Below are positions 54,132 to 63,375 of a stretch of DNA of 64,000 nt, piece by piece. A model generated the notes under the pieces. It made no database searches. It had not been told where the DNA came from and saw only the letters and a list, made by a program, of their open reading frames with translations. The DNA lies in assembly GCF_900078195.1 (NCBI RefSeq), contig NZ_FJVE01000006.1, positions 64,501 to 128,500 on the forward strand. Reading direction: 5' to 3'. This stretch comes from Clostridium sp. Marseille-P299. Lineage in GTDB: Bacteria > Bacillota > Clostridia > Lachnospirales > Lachnospiraceae. The translations under genes and the position numbers were made by a program. Position 1 is the first letter of the stretch; each line of letters starts with the position of its first letter.

Positions 54132-55643
54132 ATGAACGAATATAAGAAATTAACGAATGAAGTTGGCGCTCCAGTCGCTGATAATGAAAATAGTATGACT
54201 GCTGGTCCACGTGGGCCTGTCGTAATGCAAGACGTATGGCTAATGGAAAAAATGGCTCATTTTAATAGAGAGGTTATTCCTGAAAGACGTATGCATGCCA
54301 AGGGCTGGGGAGCTTATGGTAAGCTCACTGTAACCCATGATATTTCTAAGTACACCAAAGCAAAGGTTCTACAACCTGGCGCAGTAACCGATCTATTTAT
54401 TCGCTTCTCTACTGTTGCAGGTGAACGTGGTGCTGCTGACTGTGAACGTGATATCCGTGGTGTAGCCGTTAAATTCTACACAGAAGAAGGTAACTGGGAT
54501 TTAGTTGGTAACAACACTCCAACTTTCTTCATACGTGATGTGCATAATTTCTCAGACTTAAACCGTGCTGTAAAACGTGACCCACGTACTGGCCGCCGCT
54601 CCGCACAAAATAACTGGGATTTCTGGACCTTGCTTCCTGAGTGCTTCCATCAAATTACTGTAGTTATGAGTGATCGAGGCATTCCTGCTTCCTTCCGTAA
54701 TATGCATTTCTTCGGTGAGCACACTTTCTCCTTCTATAATGAAAAGAACGAGCGCGTGTGGTGTAAGTTCCATTTCAAAACAAAACAAGGTATTAAAAAC
54801 CTTAGTAACGAAGAAGCAGCCAAAATCAACGGTATGGATCGTGAGTTCCATGGAAAGGATCTATATGACGCTATTGAACGTGGCGATTTCCCTAAATGGA
54901 CTATGTATGTACAGATCATGACAGAAGAACAGGCGAAAAATCACTATGAGAATCCATTTGACATCACAAAAATCTGGCGTCATGCCGAATATCCTCTCAT
55001 CGAAGTTGGCGAGCTTGAATTAAATCGCAATCCAGAAAACTATTTTGCTGAAGTTGAACAGGCAGCATTCACACCTGCTCACGTAGTTCCTGGTATCGGA
55101 TTTAGTCCAGATCGTTTCTTACAGGGCAGATTATTTGCGTACGGCGATGCACAGCGTTATCGTTTGGGTGTAAATCATAATCATATTCCTGTTAACCGTG
55201 CTAAGGTTGAAGTGAATGAATATCACCGCGATGGTGCTATGCGTGTAGATGGTAACTACGGTGGCACTCCAGCTTATACTCCTAATAGCTACGGTGCTTG
55301 GACTGCTCAACCTGATGTTATGGAGCCACCTCTAGATTTAGAAGGTGCAATGTACCGTTATGATCCAAAGGATGACCCAACAGATGATTGCTTCCGTGCT
55401 GGTGGAGATTTATGGCGTGTATTAACTGAAGACAAAAAAGAAATCCTCATTCAAAATACTGCCGCTGATATCGCTCCTGTTACTGAGAATATCAAATATC
55501 GTCATGCGGTTCACTGCTACCTTGCTGATCCAGAATACGGCGAACGCTTTACAAAGGCTGTTGGCTTATCCATGGACAAAGTTAAGGAACTTGCCAAACT
55601 TGACAATAACGGTTTGATTCAGGCAACTCTTTCCTGCGAATAA
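54132..55643 (+). CDS. katA: Heme catalase (copy 2)
   Basis: 503 residues, near-identical to copy 1 with all catalytic motifs intact ([33 protein letters not shown]). Many codon differences at synonymous sites show the duplication is not brand new but the proteins stay under strong constraint. ATG follows AGGAGA. Two catalases in a strict anaerobe suggest dosage or separate regulation. Confidence 0.97.
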   Translation: MNEYKKLTNEVGAPVADNENSMTAGPRGPVVMQDVWLMEKMAHFNREVIPERRMHAKGWGAYGKLTVTHDISKYTKAKVLQPGAVTDLFIRFSTVAGERGAADCERDIRGVAVKFYTEEGNWDLVGNNTPTFFIRDVHNFSDLNRAVKRDPRTGRRSAQNNWDFWTLLPECFHQITVVMSDRGIPASFRNMHFFGEHTFSFYNEKNERVWCKFHFKTKQGIKNLSNEEAAKINGMDREFHGKDLYDAIERGDFPKWTMYVQIMTEEQAKNHYENPFDITKIWRHAEYPLIEVGELELNRNPENYFAEVEQAAFTPAHVVPGIGFSPDRFLQGRLFAYGDAQRYRLGVNHNHIPVNRAKVEVNEYHRDGAMRVDGNYGGTPAYTPNSYGAWTAQPDVMEPPLDLEGAMYRYDPKDDPTDDCFRAGGDLWRVLTEDKKEILIQNTAADIAPVTENIKYRHAVHCYLADPEYGERFTKAVGLSMDKVKELAKLDNNGLIQATLSCE

Positions 55644-55751
55644 TAAATATATTATAACTTTACAGGAGTATATCGGAATCTGAGCTTTTGGGTTTAAAAT
55701 GGAGTTCTTCCTGGATGTAAAGATACAAAATGCAGATTTTCCTATATATCT

Positions 55752-55793
55752 AAAATACCCAGTTGTGTCTATAGGCACACTGGGTATTTTTAA
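55752..55793 (+). terminator. Terminator after catalase 2
   Basis: AAAATACCCAG/CTGGGTATTTT with an inner GTG/CAC, followed by TAAATATG; about 110 bases past the stop. Confidence 0.8.
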
Positions 55794-55946
55794 ATATGTA
55801 ATTATCCCTTAAGTATCATTTTATTAATACTATATTTCTTATTATCATACCTAAAATGAAATAAGATTGTATAAATTTCAGAAACACTATACGTTGACGG
55901 TATTCAGACTAGCATGATACATTACTTATGCAATATTTAGCGTCAA

Positions 55947-56801
55947 TTATTTATAACCATCTAAATATTTTTTTCCATCTACTAACTCTTGCTCGTAATA
56001 TTTTTTATCCAAATCTTTAAATACATTAAAAATCACCCTTTCAAATGATTCTGAATGTTCATGTAAAATGTGTGTTACTGTTTCCACTGCAATCCTTGCT
56101 GCTATATCATTTGGGAACTTAAATTCTCCGGTACTAATACAGCAAAATGCAACTGATCGAATACCATTTTCCATACAACATTTTAAAACACTTTCATAAC
56201 AATTTTGCAAAGCATAACAAAGGTCATCTGTGACTTTCTCTTCTACGATTGGTCCCACCGTATGAATCACATACTGTGCAGGTAGATTATATCCCTTGGT
56301 CAACATTGCCGCTCCTGTTGGTTCTTCGTACTCTAATCCAAACTGTGTTCTTTTACGGTTCATCATACTATGGCACTCTGCCCGAAGTTCAATCCCTGCT
56401 GCAGAATGAATCGCATTGTCAATGCAACGATGACATGGTATAAAGCACCCAAGCATTTGAGAATTGGCAGCATTTACAATCGCCCCTACTTTAAGTCTAG
56501 TAATATCCCCCTGCCAAATGGAAAGTTTATCAGCATATGGATGTTTGCTTCCATATTGTTTTTCCACTGTTGGTATGTTAGAAAGCTGGACAATTCCTTT
56601 ATTCTCTGCTTCTTCCATCAAAAACTCATCTTGTACTTTTAGTATTTCATTCGACATCTTCTTATGCATACGAATGTTCATAAGAGAACGAAGTACCATC
56701 CTTTTTTCATCATAGTTTCCTTTAATCTCTAAATTTTTATATTGTATAGAATCTTCTTTGAATTTTTGTAGCAAATATTCTAATCTCTCATTCTGATTCA
56801 C
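55947..56801 (-). CDS. Zinc-dependent macrodomain ADP-ribosylhydrolase
   Basis: About 284 residues. Removes ADP-ribose added by its operon partner, the class-M sirtuin. A helical N-terminal extension (1-95) precedes the macrodomain: IWQGDITRLKVGAIVNAANSQ binds ADP-ribose, GCFIPCHRCIDNAIHSAAG carries the Cys/His set for the zinc of the Zn-macro class, and VAFCCISTGEFKFP is the second ADP-ribose loop. Starts are GTG 56810 or GTG 56801; the latter has a better spaced AAAGG. It follows the sirtuin gene after about 90 bases that contain a GATGTATCTAA inverted repeat. Confidence 0.9.
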   Translation of the reverse strand: MNQNERLEYLLQKFKEDSIQYKNLEIKGNYDEKRMVLRSLMNIRMHKKMSNEILKVQDEFLMEEAENKGIVQLSNIPTVEKQYGSKHPYADKLSIWQGDITRLKVGAIVNAANSQMLGCFIPCHRCIDNAIHSAAGIELRAECHSMMNRKRTQFGLEYEEPTGAAMLTKGYNLPAQYVIHTVGPIVEEKVTDDLCYALQNCYESVLKCCMENGIRSVAFCCISTGEFKFPNDIAARIAVETVTHILHEHSESFERVIFNVFKDLDKKYYEQELVDGKKYLDGYK

Positions 56802-56891
56802 ATCATCCACACCTTTCTAAAACTAGTCTACATATTCCGATGTATCTAAGCCATATTTTAAAAAGTTTAGATACATCACAGTAAGAACAAT

Positions 56892-57773
56892 TTACAAGTC
56901 TATATTTTTTATCAATCTCATTGATTTTAACACATCTTCGATATCGCTATTGATGCAAATTGCTTGTTTTTCAATTTCCTGTGGACAAACAGCTTCTCCA
57001 TTGTTCAGGCATACATAAACAGCTTTGGGATTTTGAGCAGTCATCTGCCAAAATGGATATTTTATAATACCCGGCGTGTTATACCCCACTCCTAATTCTA
57101 AAAACAGAACATTCCTATTTTTATATTGTTGTATGAAATTATTATACCGACTGGCTGCTTTGTGCCATCCCTCATCCTCCACAAAATGATTATCTGAACG
57201 TAAATTTACTGTCATAGGCTTTTTACATACTGGACATTTAGGAATTAACTCCGTTGGTATACGCATGTCTTTTTGTTCCTTAACCATACGGCTGATAATT
57301 TCCTTATTATCATAAGTTTTTTGACAACAAGGTACTGAACATTGCAGCAATCCATAGTCTCCCTGTGTATAGAATAGCCTTTTCTTATCAAATCCTGCTT
57401 TTTGAAAACAGTGGTCTACATTGGTTGTTATAATAAAATATTCCTTGTCTTTTATAAGCCCGAGCAAGTCCTTATAAACTGGCTTTGGTATATCCTGATA
57501 ACGATTGACTTCGATATATCGACTCCAGTATGCCCAATACTCCTCCAGTGTCTGATAAGGATAAAATCCACCAGTATACATATCATGAAACCCATATTTT
57601 TTCTCAAAATCACTGAAATATTTAGAAAAACGCTCTCTGGAATAGGTAAACCCTGCTGAAGTAGAAAGTCCTGCTCCTGCCCCAATTACGATTGCATCTG
57701 CCCTATCAATTTCCCATATTAATTTTTTTACTAAATCTTTCGTTTGGGTGGTTTGTATATTTCTTAATGACAT
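56892..57773 (-). CDS. Class-M sirtuin (SirTM), protein ADP-ribosyltransferase
   Basis: 293 residues. SirTMs are sirtuin-fold enzymes that transfer ADP-ribose from NAD to a lipoylated carrier rather than deacetylating. NAD binding GAGAGLSTSAGF is at 31-42. The catalytic Asn118 and Asp120 (TTNVDHCFQ) and Gln137 (FYTQGDYG) replace the histidine of ordinary sirtuins, the known class-M pattern. Zinc ligands are Cys145, Cys149/150, Cys180 and Cys183. ATG 57773 follows GAGAGG. The usual operon partners GcvH-L and lipoate ligase LplA2 are missing here; only the macrodomain gene follows. Confidence 0.92.
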   Translation of the reverse strand: MSLRNIQTTQTKDLVKKLIWEIDRADAIVIGAGAGLSTSAGFTYSRERFSKYFSDFEKKYGFHDMYTGGFYPYQTLEEYWAYWSRYIEVNRYQDIPKPVYKDLLGLIKDKEYFIITTNVDHCFQKAGFDKKRLFYTQGDYGLLQCSVPCCQKTYDNKEIISRMVKEQKDMRIPTELIPKCPVCKKPMTVNLRSDNHFVEDEGWHKAASRYNNFIQQYKNRNVLFLELGVGYNTPGIIKYPFWQMTAQNPKAVYVCLNNGEAVCPQEIEKQAICINSDIEDVLKSMRLIKNIDL

Positions 57774-57971
57774 AAATATCTTGTCCTCTCTTAATATAGA
57801 TCTCTACACTTCCCTCTTATCAAATATATCTTACCAAAGGAAAACCCAAAGTAAAAGTACGCACCTTTTTATTACATAGTTACTAAAAGGTAACCATCCA
57901 TATTACAGCAAAGAAATATTTACAATCAGGACTATCAGCAAAGCTAGTAGTAAATTTTCATTTCAATACAA

Positions 57972-58012
57972 CTTATTAAGTCCATCACCTTATGGATGAT
58001 GGACTTAATAAG
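57972..58012 (-). terminator. Hairpin after the Arg/His/Cys-rich peptide gene
   Basis: CTTATTAAGTCCATCA/TGATGGACTTAATAAG, 16 perfect pairs with a nine-base loop, 24 bases past the small gene's stop. There is no long U run. The gap 57774-57971 otherwise has nothing notable. Confidence 0.6.
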
Positions 58013-58035
58013 TTTATCCTAAGAACTATATAGCA

Positions 58036-58122
58036 TTACGAGCAACAACGTCTACCAAACCAACGTCTACACCTATGATGTCTACGCTTCCTATGCCTGA
58101 AAAACTTTCTATGACGCCACAT
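58036..58122 (-). CDS. Arg/His/Cys-rich peptide, 28 residues
   Basis: Not a family I know. A strong AAAGGAG lies seven bases before the ATG. The product begins MWRHRKFFRHRKRRHHR and ends CRRWFGRRCCS: 12 arginines, four histidines, three cysteines, two tryptophans and no acidic residue. It is followed by a 16-pair hairpin and preceded, upstream, by a bidirectional terminator, so it appears to be its own transcript. The composition resembles short basic spore-associated or nucleic-acid-binding peptides; a toxic or antimicrobial peptide is another possibility. No evidence decides. Confidence 0.6.
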   Translation of the reverse strand: MWRHRKFFRHRKRRHHRCRRWFGRRCCS

Positions 58123-58254
58123 AAAATCACTCCTTTCTCACAAATAACTGTGTAAAGGTTAACCTTACAAGATACTATATGTTATAATTCGACTTTTTGT
58201 GCTAACAATAGTCAAAAAATAGTGTTAATATTACACGATGGCAATGATATCAAA

Positions 58255-58295
58255 AAAAGACATATGAAAACCATCATAGTTTTCATATGTCTTTT
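58255..58295. terminator. Strong bidirectional terminator
   Basis: AAAAGACATATGAAAAC/GTTTTCATATGTCTTTT, 17 perfect pairs, seven-base loop, T runs on both strands. It lies about 150 bases past the stop of the gene at 58444-59061. Confidence 0.88.
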
Positions 58296-58443
58296 CCAAG
58301 AAAAGCACACCCACTTCAATATCTCTAACTTAATGACATTAGCTTAATACCATTTTTTTATTATTAAACTCTTATTTTTCTATAATTTATCGCTTTTTAA
58401 AGCCAGATTTTATGCTTTAACTATATTTTCTCCCTCGTAATAA

Positions 58444-59061
58444 CTAATATTTAGAGGAATAAAGTGTGAGTGATATAGAAGGCGACTCTTGATTATAGCT
58501 ATAATTAACAAGTTGTATGGAATTTCCACTCTTATCTTTCCACCAGTATTCTGGATTCGAGATAAGTTCGCCATTCTGATTCGTCACAAGTACTCCATTA
58601 TCAACTTCTTCATATTCTATTTCTGACGGAAAACTATCCGAAAAACAATTTAACAATTTTAGATGCGCTTTAACAGAATCTTCAACAGTATCAAATCGAA
58701 ATACATACACTACTTCTTTAAGTTTTCCCTCTGTTGTATACATAATTCCAATACTCTCTGTATTCAAATCCAAATCTTTAAAATATATCTGCCTTATCGG
58801 TATTAATCTTTGCTTGTAAGAGAGGTATCTTTCATACGATTCATCCATTTTTCCAAAGTATTTAATCGCTTCTGATGGTTCTGATCCCCATGGTAATCCT
58901 TTTTGCTCTATAGTAGTTCCCTGAATAAAATATTCAAGGGTATTAACCTTTAATGGCTGTTTATTACTGTAATAGCGGAAGGAAAACATTACAATAATTA
59001 AAACTATAATTGGAATTACTATTAGAAGTATTCTATTTCTTATTTTGAATTTTTGGAACAT
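58444..59061 (-). CDS. Membrane-anchored hypothetical protein
   Basis: 205 residues. A basic N-terminus (MFQKFKIRNR) and one membrane helix (ILLIVIPIIVLIIVMFSFRYY) anchor a soluble extracellular domain of about 170 residues, mixed alpha/beta (GLPWGSEPSEAIKYFGKM; VVYVFRFDTVEDSVKAHLK). I recognise no family. ATG 59061 follows GAAAGGAGT, the same ribosome-site wording as the next upstream gene at 59343-60179, which may share origin or regulation. Confidence 0.75.
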   Translation of the reverse strand: MFQKFKIRNRILLIVIPIIVLIIVMFSFRYYSNKQPLKVNTLEYFIQGTTIEQKGLPWGSEPSEAIKYFGKMDESYERYLSYKQRLIPIRQIYFKDLDLNTESIGIMYTTEGKLKEVVYVFRFDTVEDSVKAHLKLLNCFSDSFPSEIEYEEVDNGVLVTNQNGELISNPEYWWKDKSGNSIQLVNYSYNQESPSISLTLYSSKY

Positions 59062-59127
59062 ATGGTACTCCTTTCAAAAAAATTCAATAACTAAATCCAA
59101 TGTCAAAGCTTTTAAATTAATTAAAAC

Positions 59128-59300
59128 TTAAGCAACACGTATAGAAATTAACACCAAACAACAACCCCAGCATCCGTTGTACTTTACATTCCTTCTTATA
59201 CCGCTTTTAGTTACAATTACGAAATAGCCAAATCCAATTAATGTGTTAGAACATTTTTCGTCATTAGAAATGCTATATCCGTTGGTATAAAGAGTACATT
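59128..59300 (-). pseudogene. Decayed partial copy of the C-terminus of the upstream secreted protein
   Basis: Between the two hypothetical genes a minus-strand frame of about 57 codons without start encodes LIGFGYFVIVTKSG, which aligns with GIGVGYSVTVVKNG near the end of the protein encoded at 59343-60179, with similar upstream spacing (YTNGYSIS against SIPTDRAFLT). It ends at a stop at 59128. I read it as a remnant of a tandem duplication. Confidence 0.45.
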
Positions 59301-59342
59301 TCGAACATAATTCTATCTATAAGTTGCATTTAACCTTCATTA

Positions 59343-60179
59343 TTATTGACCAGGAAAAGTAACATCCACTGTATTTTCATATGTTTTGCTCGCACCATTT
59401 TTAACTACAGTTACTGAATAACCAACTCCAATTCCTGTGGTAACACCATTTCCTGATGTTAAAAATGCTCTATCCGTAGGTATGGAGAGCATATTTCCAG
59501 GATAGCTATAGTTATAAGTTGGATTTGACTGAGAAGCAATACTCTTTAATTCCGTAATAGTATTACTAACCTGTGATCCTGTTGCTAAATAATGATATAC
59601 CATCTTTGTATGAAATATACCTTTTAAAATACTAACTTTGCTACTGGAATCAGTAACTGAGCATCTTGCAGTAACTTGATATGGATTAAAATATGGACCT
59701 GCCCAATCATAATTCTCCTGAGGATAATATCTATAAATCGCATTAACAACTAATGTTACATCTGGTATATCTGTTGGTTTATACGAATCTGTATTAGAAG
59801 TATAACCTGATAACATGCTCACAAGAGAGTCTGAATCATCATAAGCATAAGGAACGATTATGGTTTGCTCTACAGTATTATCATCGTTTTGAGATAAAAG
59901 TGAAATTGCATATTGTTCAGTATTGTTTGTTTCTGCATTATCGTCATTTATGTTTCTACTTATTGTTGCATTTCCTGTTTCATTTAATTCTACATGCCCT
60001 AAGTATGTATAATCCTTATCAGTTAACTCACCGCTTTGAATTAATGAATTTATTAGATTTTCTTCCCAACTTAAAACCTCATTAGATTCTGCTTTTGCAT
60101 TATTAGAATTGAACGAGAATAACATATTAACTACTAAACTAAGTACTAAAGTACTAAGCACTACTTTTCTAATTTTCAT
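59343..60179 (-). CDS. Secreted hypothetical protein
   Basis: 278 residues. A clear signal peptide (KVVLSTLVLSLVVNMLFSF...AKA) is followed by an acidic Asn/Thr/Ser-rich mature part with no cysteine pair and an Ig-like end (GIGVGYSVTVVKNGASKTYEN, ending VDVTFPGQ). I do not recognise the family. ATG 60179 follows GAAAGGAGT. A decayed copy of its C-terminus lies downstream. Possible surface or biofilm role is only inference. Confidence 0.78.
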   Translation of the reverse strand: MKIRKVVLSTLVLSLVVNMLFSFNSNNAKAESNEVLSWEENLINSLIQSGELTDKDYTYLGHVELNETGNATISRNINDDNAETNNTEQYAISLLSQNDDNTVEQTIIVPYAYDDSDSLVSMLSGYTSNTDSYKPTDIPDVTLVVNAIYRYYPQENYDWAGPYFNPYQVTARCSVTDSSSKVSILKGIFHTKMVYHYLATGSQVSNTITELKSIASQSNPTYNYSYPGNMLSIPTDRAFLTSGNGVTTGIGVGYSVTVVKNGASKTYENTVDVTFPGQ

Positions 60180-60434
60180 TATATAACTCCTTTCAAAATG
60201 TTTGGATATTAGTTTCCCCTCGTGTCACTATATAATATACTTTGTTTGTATATTGTTGTCAATATTTTCTAGCAATTTAGGAGTTTTATACTAAATTTTA
60301 ATAAATAGGCAGTATTATCGCTGTTTTGAAAAATATTAAAGATAATTTAATAATGTATTAAAAACTACAATATTTGAACAATATTGATAATGAAAAAAGT
60401 CTTATTGTCACTTTATATTTTCTTGTAATTCATT

Positions 60435-60580
60435 TCAATAATGCAATCTCAAATTTTTATGAGTCAGTTTAATCTTCACATCAATATCGGCCTTTTTATT
60501 TAGTAACTCAGTTTTAATAATAAGATTATCCTTTTTGAATTAATTTAAGGCTTCAACATATTTTTTATCTTTAACAAGAA
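60435..60580 (-). pseudogene. Possible short gene remnant
   Basis: A minus-strand frame reads KDKKYVEALN, one stop, then KKDNLIIKTELLNKKADID and KIKLTHKNLRLHY before a stop at 60435: lysine-rich, coding-like, without a start. The parent is unknown. The rest of the 530-base gap (60180-60709) is AT-rich and holds the terminator at 60604-60637. Confidence 0.25.
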
Positions 60581-60597
60581 CTTTTTAAAAATATTGC

Positions 60598-60637
60598 TAA
60601 AAAAGAACAGGGTACGTATTTCTACATACTCTGTTCT
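60598..60637 (-). terminator. Terminator of the small membrane protein gene
   Basis: AGAACAGGGTACGTA/TACATACTCTGTTCT with one or two mismatches and a four-base loop, followed by TTTTTTAGC in the minus direction. Confidence 0.75.
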
Positions 60638-60709
60638 CTGAGAAGTTCACTTCCAATGTCTTAACTTAATGACATTGGGCAAACGGTCAATCTTTTTATG
60701 CGTACATCT

Positions 60710-60958
60710 TTAAGTAGTACGACAGAATTTTTGTCTGTTAGCATCCCAATACGAACGAATTCTTATTCCTTTATACATCATACCACCCATCATGATAGGA
60801 CATATAAATGGTGCTATAGTTCCTAATAATGTAGCAATTACTGGGCTACATTTTCCTATAAAAGGTAGTGATAATATAATGAGTATTGGTAGTCCACAAC
60901 AAATAAGCATATGTTTTAATGGGCTATGCTTAGCTCCTTTTTTCTTCCTTGTCCACAT
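60710..60958 (-). CDS. Small membrane protein, 82 residues
   Basis: Basic N-terminus (MWTRKKKGAKHSPLKH), two membrane helices (MLICCGLPILIILSLPFIG and VIATLLGTIAPFICPIMMGG) and a basic tail. Unknown family; similar short proteins with a CCGLPI motif occur in Lachnospiraceae, often near metal or stress genes, as far as I recall. The AAGGAGG is 18 bases from this ATG but seven from another ATG (60968) that opens a 12-codon frame overlapping this start. Confidence 0.72.
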   Translation of the reverse strand: MWTRKKKGAKHSPLKHMLICCGLPILIILSLPFIGKCSPVIATLLGTIAPFICPIMMGGMMYKGIRIRSYWDANRQKFCRTT

Positions 60959-60968
60959 TACAATGCAT
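60930..60968 (-). CDS. Overlapping 12-codon upstream reading frame
   Basis: ATG 60968 lies seven bases after AAGGAGG and encodes MHCNVDKEEKRS before a stop at 60930, inside the start of the 82-residue gene in another frame. It may be a translational control element or simply chance. Confidence 0.25.
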   Translation of the reverse strand: MHCNVDKEEKRS

Positions 60969-61100
60969 TTAACTGCCTCCTTATTATTTTAATTACCTAT
61001 ATTGTAAAATAGAGTTATGGATGTAATATGGAGCTATTATTGTTTAAAATTTATTTATAAAAAGGTATAAATAATACACTATAAAGTAACAAGCCCCATA

Positions 61101-63272
61101 TTATTGCAATTTAATTTTTGCAAAAGCTTCGGCAAATGCATTATTTAATGGCTCACTTGCTTCTTTCTTTTGTTTATTCAAGTACTTAGCAACGTCTTTT
61201 TTACTAACTCCAGCACCTTCTTTTTTACGTCTTTCTGTAAATGCTGAAAGTTTTTCTTTATAACCACAAGAGCAGGTAAATATCTGACTTTCCCCTTTTC
61301 CTCTAAGACTCATCTTTTTATGGCATACAGGGCATCTTGCATTACTCGTTCTCTCTATCGTTTCTCTATGTCCACATTCACGGTCCTGGCATACTAACAT
61401 TTTGCTGTTTTTGCCATTTACGGATAACATCCTTTTACCGCATTTCGGGCATTTGGTATTTGTTAAATTATCATGACGAAACTTTCCATCGTTGTCTTTG
61501 ATTTCATTTATAATCTCTTTTGTATAATCCACCATCTCATTCATTAAAACTTGTTTTTTTAGATTTCCTTTTGCTATCTGGGATAATTTCATTTCAAGTT
61601 TTGCAGTTAATTCTGGTTTCTTTAAATCATCTGGAACTAATTCTAATAACTGTTTTCCCTTGGAAGTAACGAAAATGTCCTTTCCACGCTTCTCCATCAA
61701 AAAGGAATTAAAAAGTTTTTCAATGATATCCGCACGGGTTGCAACCGTTCCAAGTCCGCCGGTTTCTCCTAAAGTTTTTACCATATCCTTTTGTTTTTCT
61801 TCCATAAAGTTGATAGGATTTTCCATGGCAGATAATAAACTTGCTTCATTAAATGGTGCTGGCGGTTTTGTTTTTCCCTCAGTGATAGAGAATTTTATAT
61901 TGTCTAATACATCATCTTTGCTTAACTTTGGTAAAGATTCATCTTCATTTTCCTCATCATTAGAGTTTGCATAAACTTCTTTATATCCAAGTGATTTTAT
62001 CACCTTACCTTTTACTGTGAACTCTTCATTTTCTACTTGTACTTTTATTGCAACTTCTTCATATTCACATGGTGGATATAATACAGATAAAAATCTTTTT
62101 ACTACCAAATCATATACTTTTCTCTCATCGGAACTCATATTATCAAGTTGAACATATTGTTCCGTTGGTATGATGGCATGATGATCACTAACTTTTTTAT
62201 TGTCTACAAAGGTTGAATTCGTAACGATTGGTTTTCTCGCTATATTACTTGCTAATTTTTTATAAGGCCCTATTGTAATTGCATCAAGTCGTTCCTTTAA
62301 AGTCCCAACGATGTCTGTACTAAGGTATCTTGAATCCGTTCTTGGGTAGGTTAATACTTTATGATTTTCATATAAACGTTGCATAATATTTAAAGTTTCT
62401 TTTGCTGAAAAATCATATCGCACATTTGCATCCCTTTGAAGTTCAGTAAGATCATATAACCCAGGTGAATAGGACTTTTTCATTGTAGATTTTACTTCTG
62501 TAACGATTCCATTCTTTCCTGTTACTGCCCTTAACAACTCTTCAATTCTTCCCTTATCAAAGGTAGTATGACTACCAGATTTCTTATCTTTCCAGGTAAT
62601 CGTCATTCCGTTTGCTCTACCAATTAAACCATAATAAGGAACAGGTTGAAAACTTTTTATTTCTTCTTCTCTTTTTGCAATCATTGCAAGAGTAGGCGTT
62701 TGAACTCTACCACAAGAAAGACTTGCATTATATTTCGCAGTAAGTGCTCTTGTTGCATTCATTCCAACAATCCAGTCTGATTCTGCCCTGGCTACTGCTG
62801 CTTGATAAAGGTTTTCATACTCTTTACCATCCTTTAGGTGTGCAAACCCTTCTTTGATTGCTTTATCTGTAACAGAAGAAATCCATAATCTCTTTACTGG
62901 TTTTTTATTATTCGCCTTTTCAAGTATCCATCTTGCGACTAATTCACCTTCACGACCTGCATCGGTGGCTATAATAATTTCTGATACATCTTTCCTGTTG
63001 ATTTGTGTCTTAACTACGTGATATTGTTTCCCAGTTTGCTTCATGACAACTAACTCAAACTTCTTTGGCAACATCGGAAGATGTTCCATTTTCCATTCCT
63101 TATATTTTTCATCATAAGCTTCTGGGTCTGCTAGAGTAACTAGATGGCCTAGTCCCCAGGTAACAATATAACGTTCCCCTTCGATTGCTCCATTTATATT
63201 TTTAGTACATTTTAAAACTTTTGCTATATCTCTACCAACTGAGGGTTTCTCAGCGATTACTAATGATTTCAT
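61101..63272 (-). CDS. topB: DNA topoisomerase III
   Basis: 723 residues from ATG 63272 (MKSLVIAEKPSVGRDIAKVL), the family start. A type IA topoisomerase that decatenates DNA. The Toprim metal site is IATDAGREGELVARWI, the catalytic tyrosine is in LTYPRTDSRYLS, and LSCGRVQTPTLAM is a family signature. The C-terminus carries two zinc-ribbon motifs (CPKCGKRM...CQDREC; CPVCHKKM...CSCG), present in chromosomal TopB of Firmicutes. Not linked to plasmid or integrative-element genes here. A promoter lies at 63376-63404. Confidence 0.95.
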   Translation of the reverse strand: MKSLVIAEKPSVGRDIAKVLKCTKNINGAIEGERYIVTWGLGHLVTLADPEAYDEKYKEWKMEHLPMLPKKFELVVMKQTGKQYHVVKTQINRKDVSEIIIATDAGREGELVARWILEKANNKKPVKRLWISSVTDKAIKEGFAHLKDGKEYENLYQAAVARAESDWIVGMNATRALTAKYNASLSCGRVQTPTLAMIAKREEEIKSFQPVPYYGLIGRANGMTITWKDKKSGSHTTFDKGRIEELLRAVTGKNGIVTEVKSTMKKSYSPGLYDLTELQRDANVRYDFSAKETLNIMQRLYENHKVLTYPRTDSRYLSTDIVGTLKERLDAITIGPYKKLASNIARKPIVTNSTFVDNKKVSDHHAIIPTEQYVQLDNMSSDERKVYDLVVKRFLSVLYPPCEYEEVAIKVQVENEEFTVKGKVIKSLGYKEVYANSNDEENEDESLPKLSKDDVLDNIKFSITEGKTKPPAPFNEASLLSAMENPINFMEEKQKDMVKTLGETGGLGTVATRADIIEKLFNSFLMEKRGKDIFVTSKGKQLLELVPDDLKKPELTAKLEMKLSQIAKGNLKKQVLMNEMVDYTKEIINEIKDNDGKFRHDNLTNTKCPKCGKRMLSVNGKNSKMLVCQDRECGHRETIERTSNARCPVCHKKMSLRGKGESQIFTCSCGYKEKLSAFTERRKKEGAGVSKKDVAKYLNKQKKEASEPLNNAFAEAFAKIKLQ

Positions 63273-63375
63273 AATTTCACCATTGCATGTTAAAAAAACA
63301 CATATGGCATCCTTTCTAAATCTTTTCATTACACCCATTTTGTCTATTAAACTTTTAGGGTAATGTAATCATGAT

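Noticed and set aside
51354..54919. Open frames on the minus strand inside both catalase genes
   Set aside because: They mirror the strongly constrained catalase coding strand, have no ribosome sites and no family resemblance.
61101..63272. TopB as a sign of an integrative element
   Set aside because: No relaxase, integrase, conjugation or plasmid genes nearby; chromosomal topB is normal in Firmicutes.
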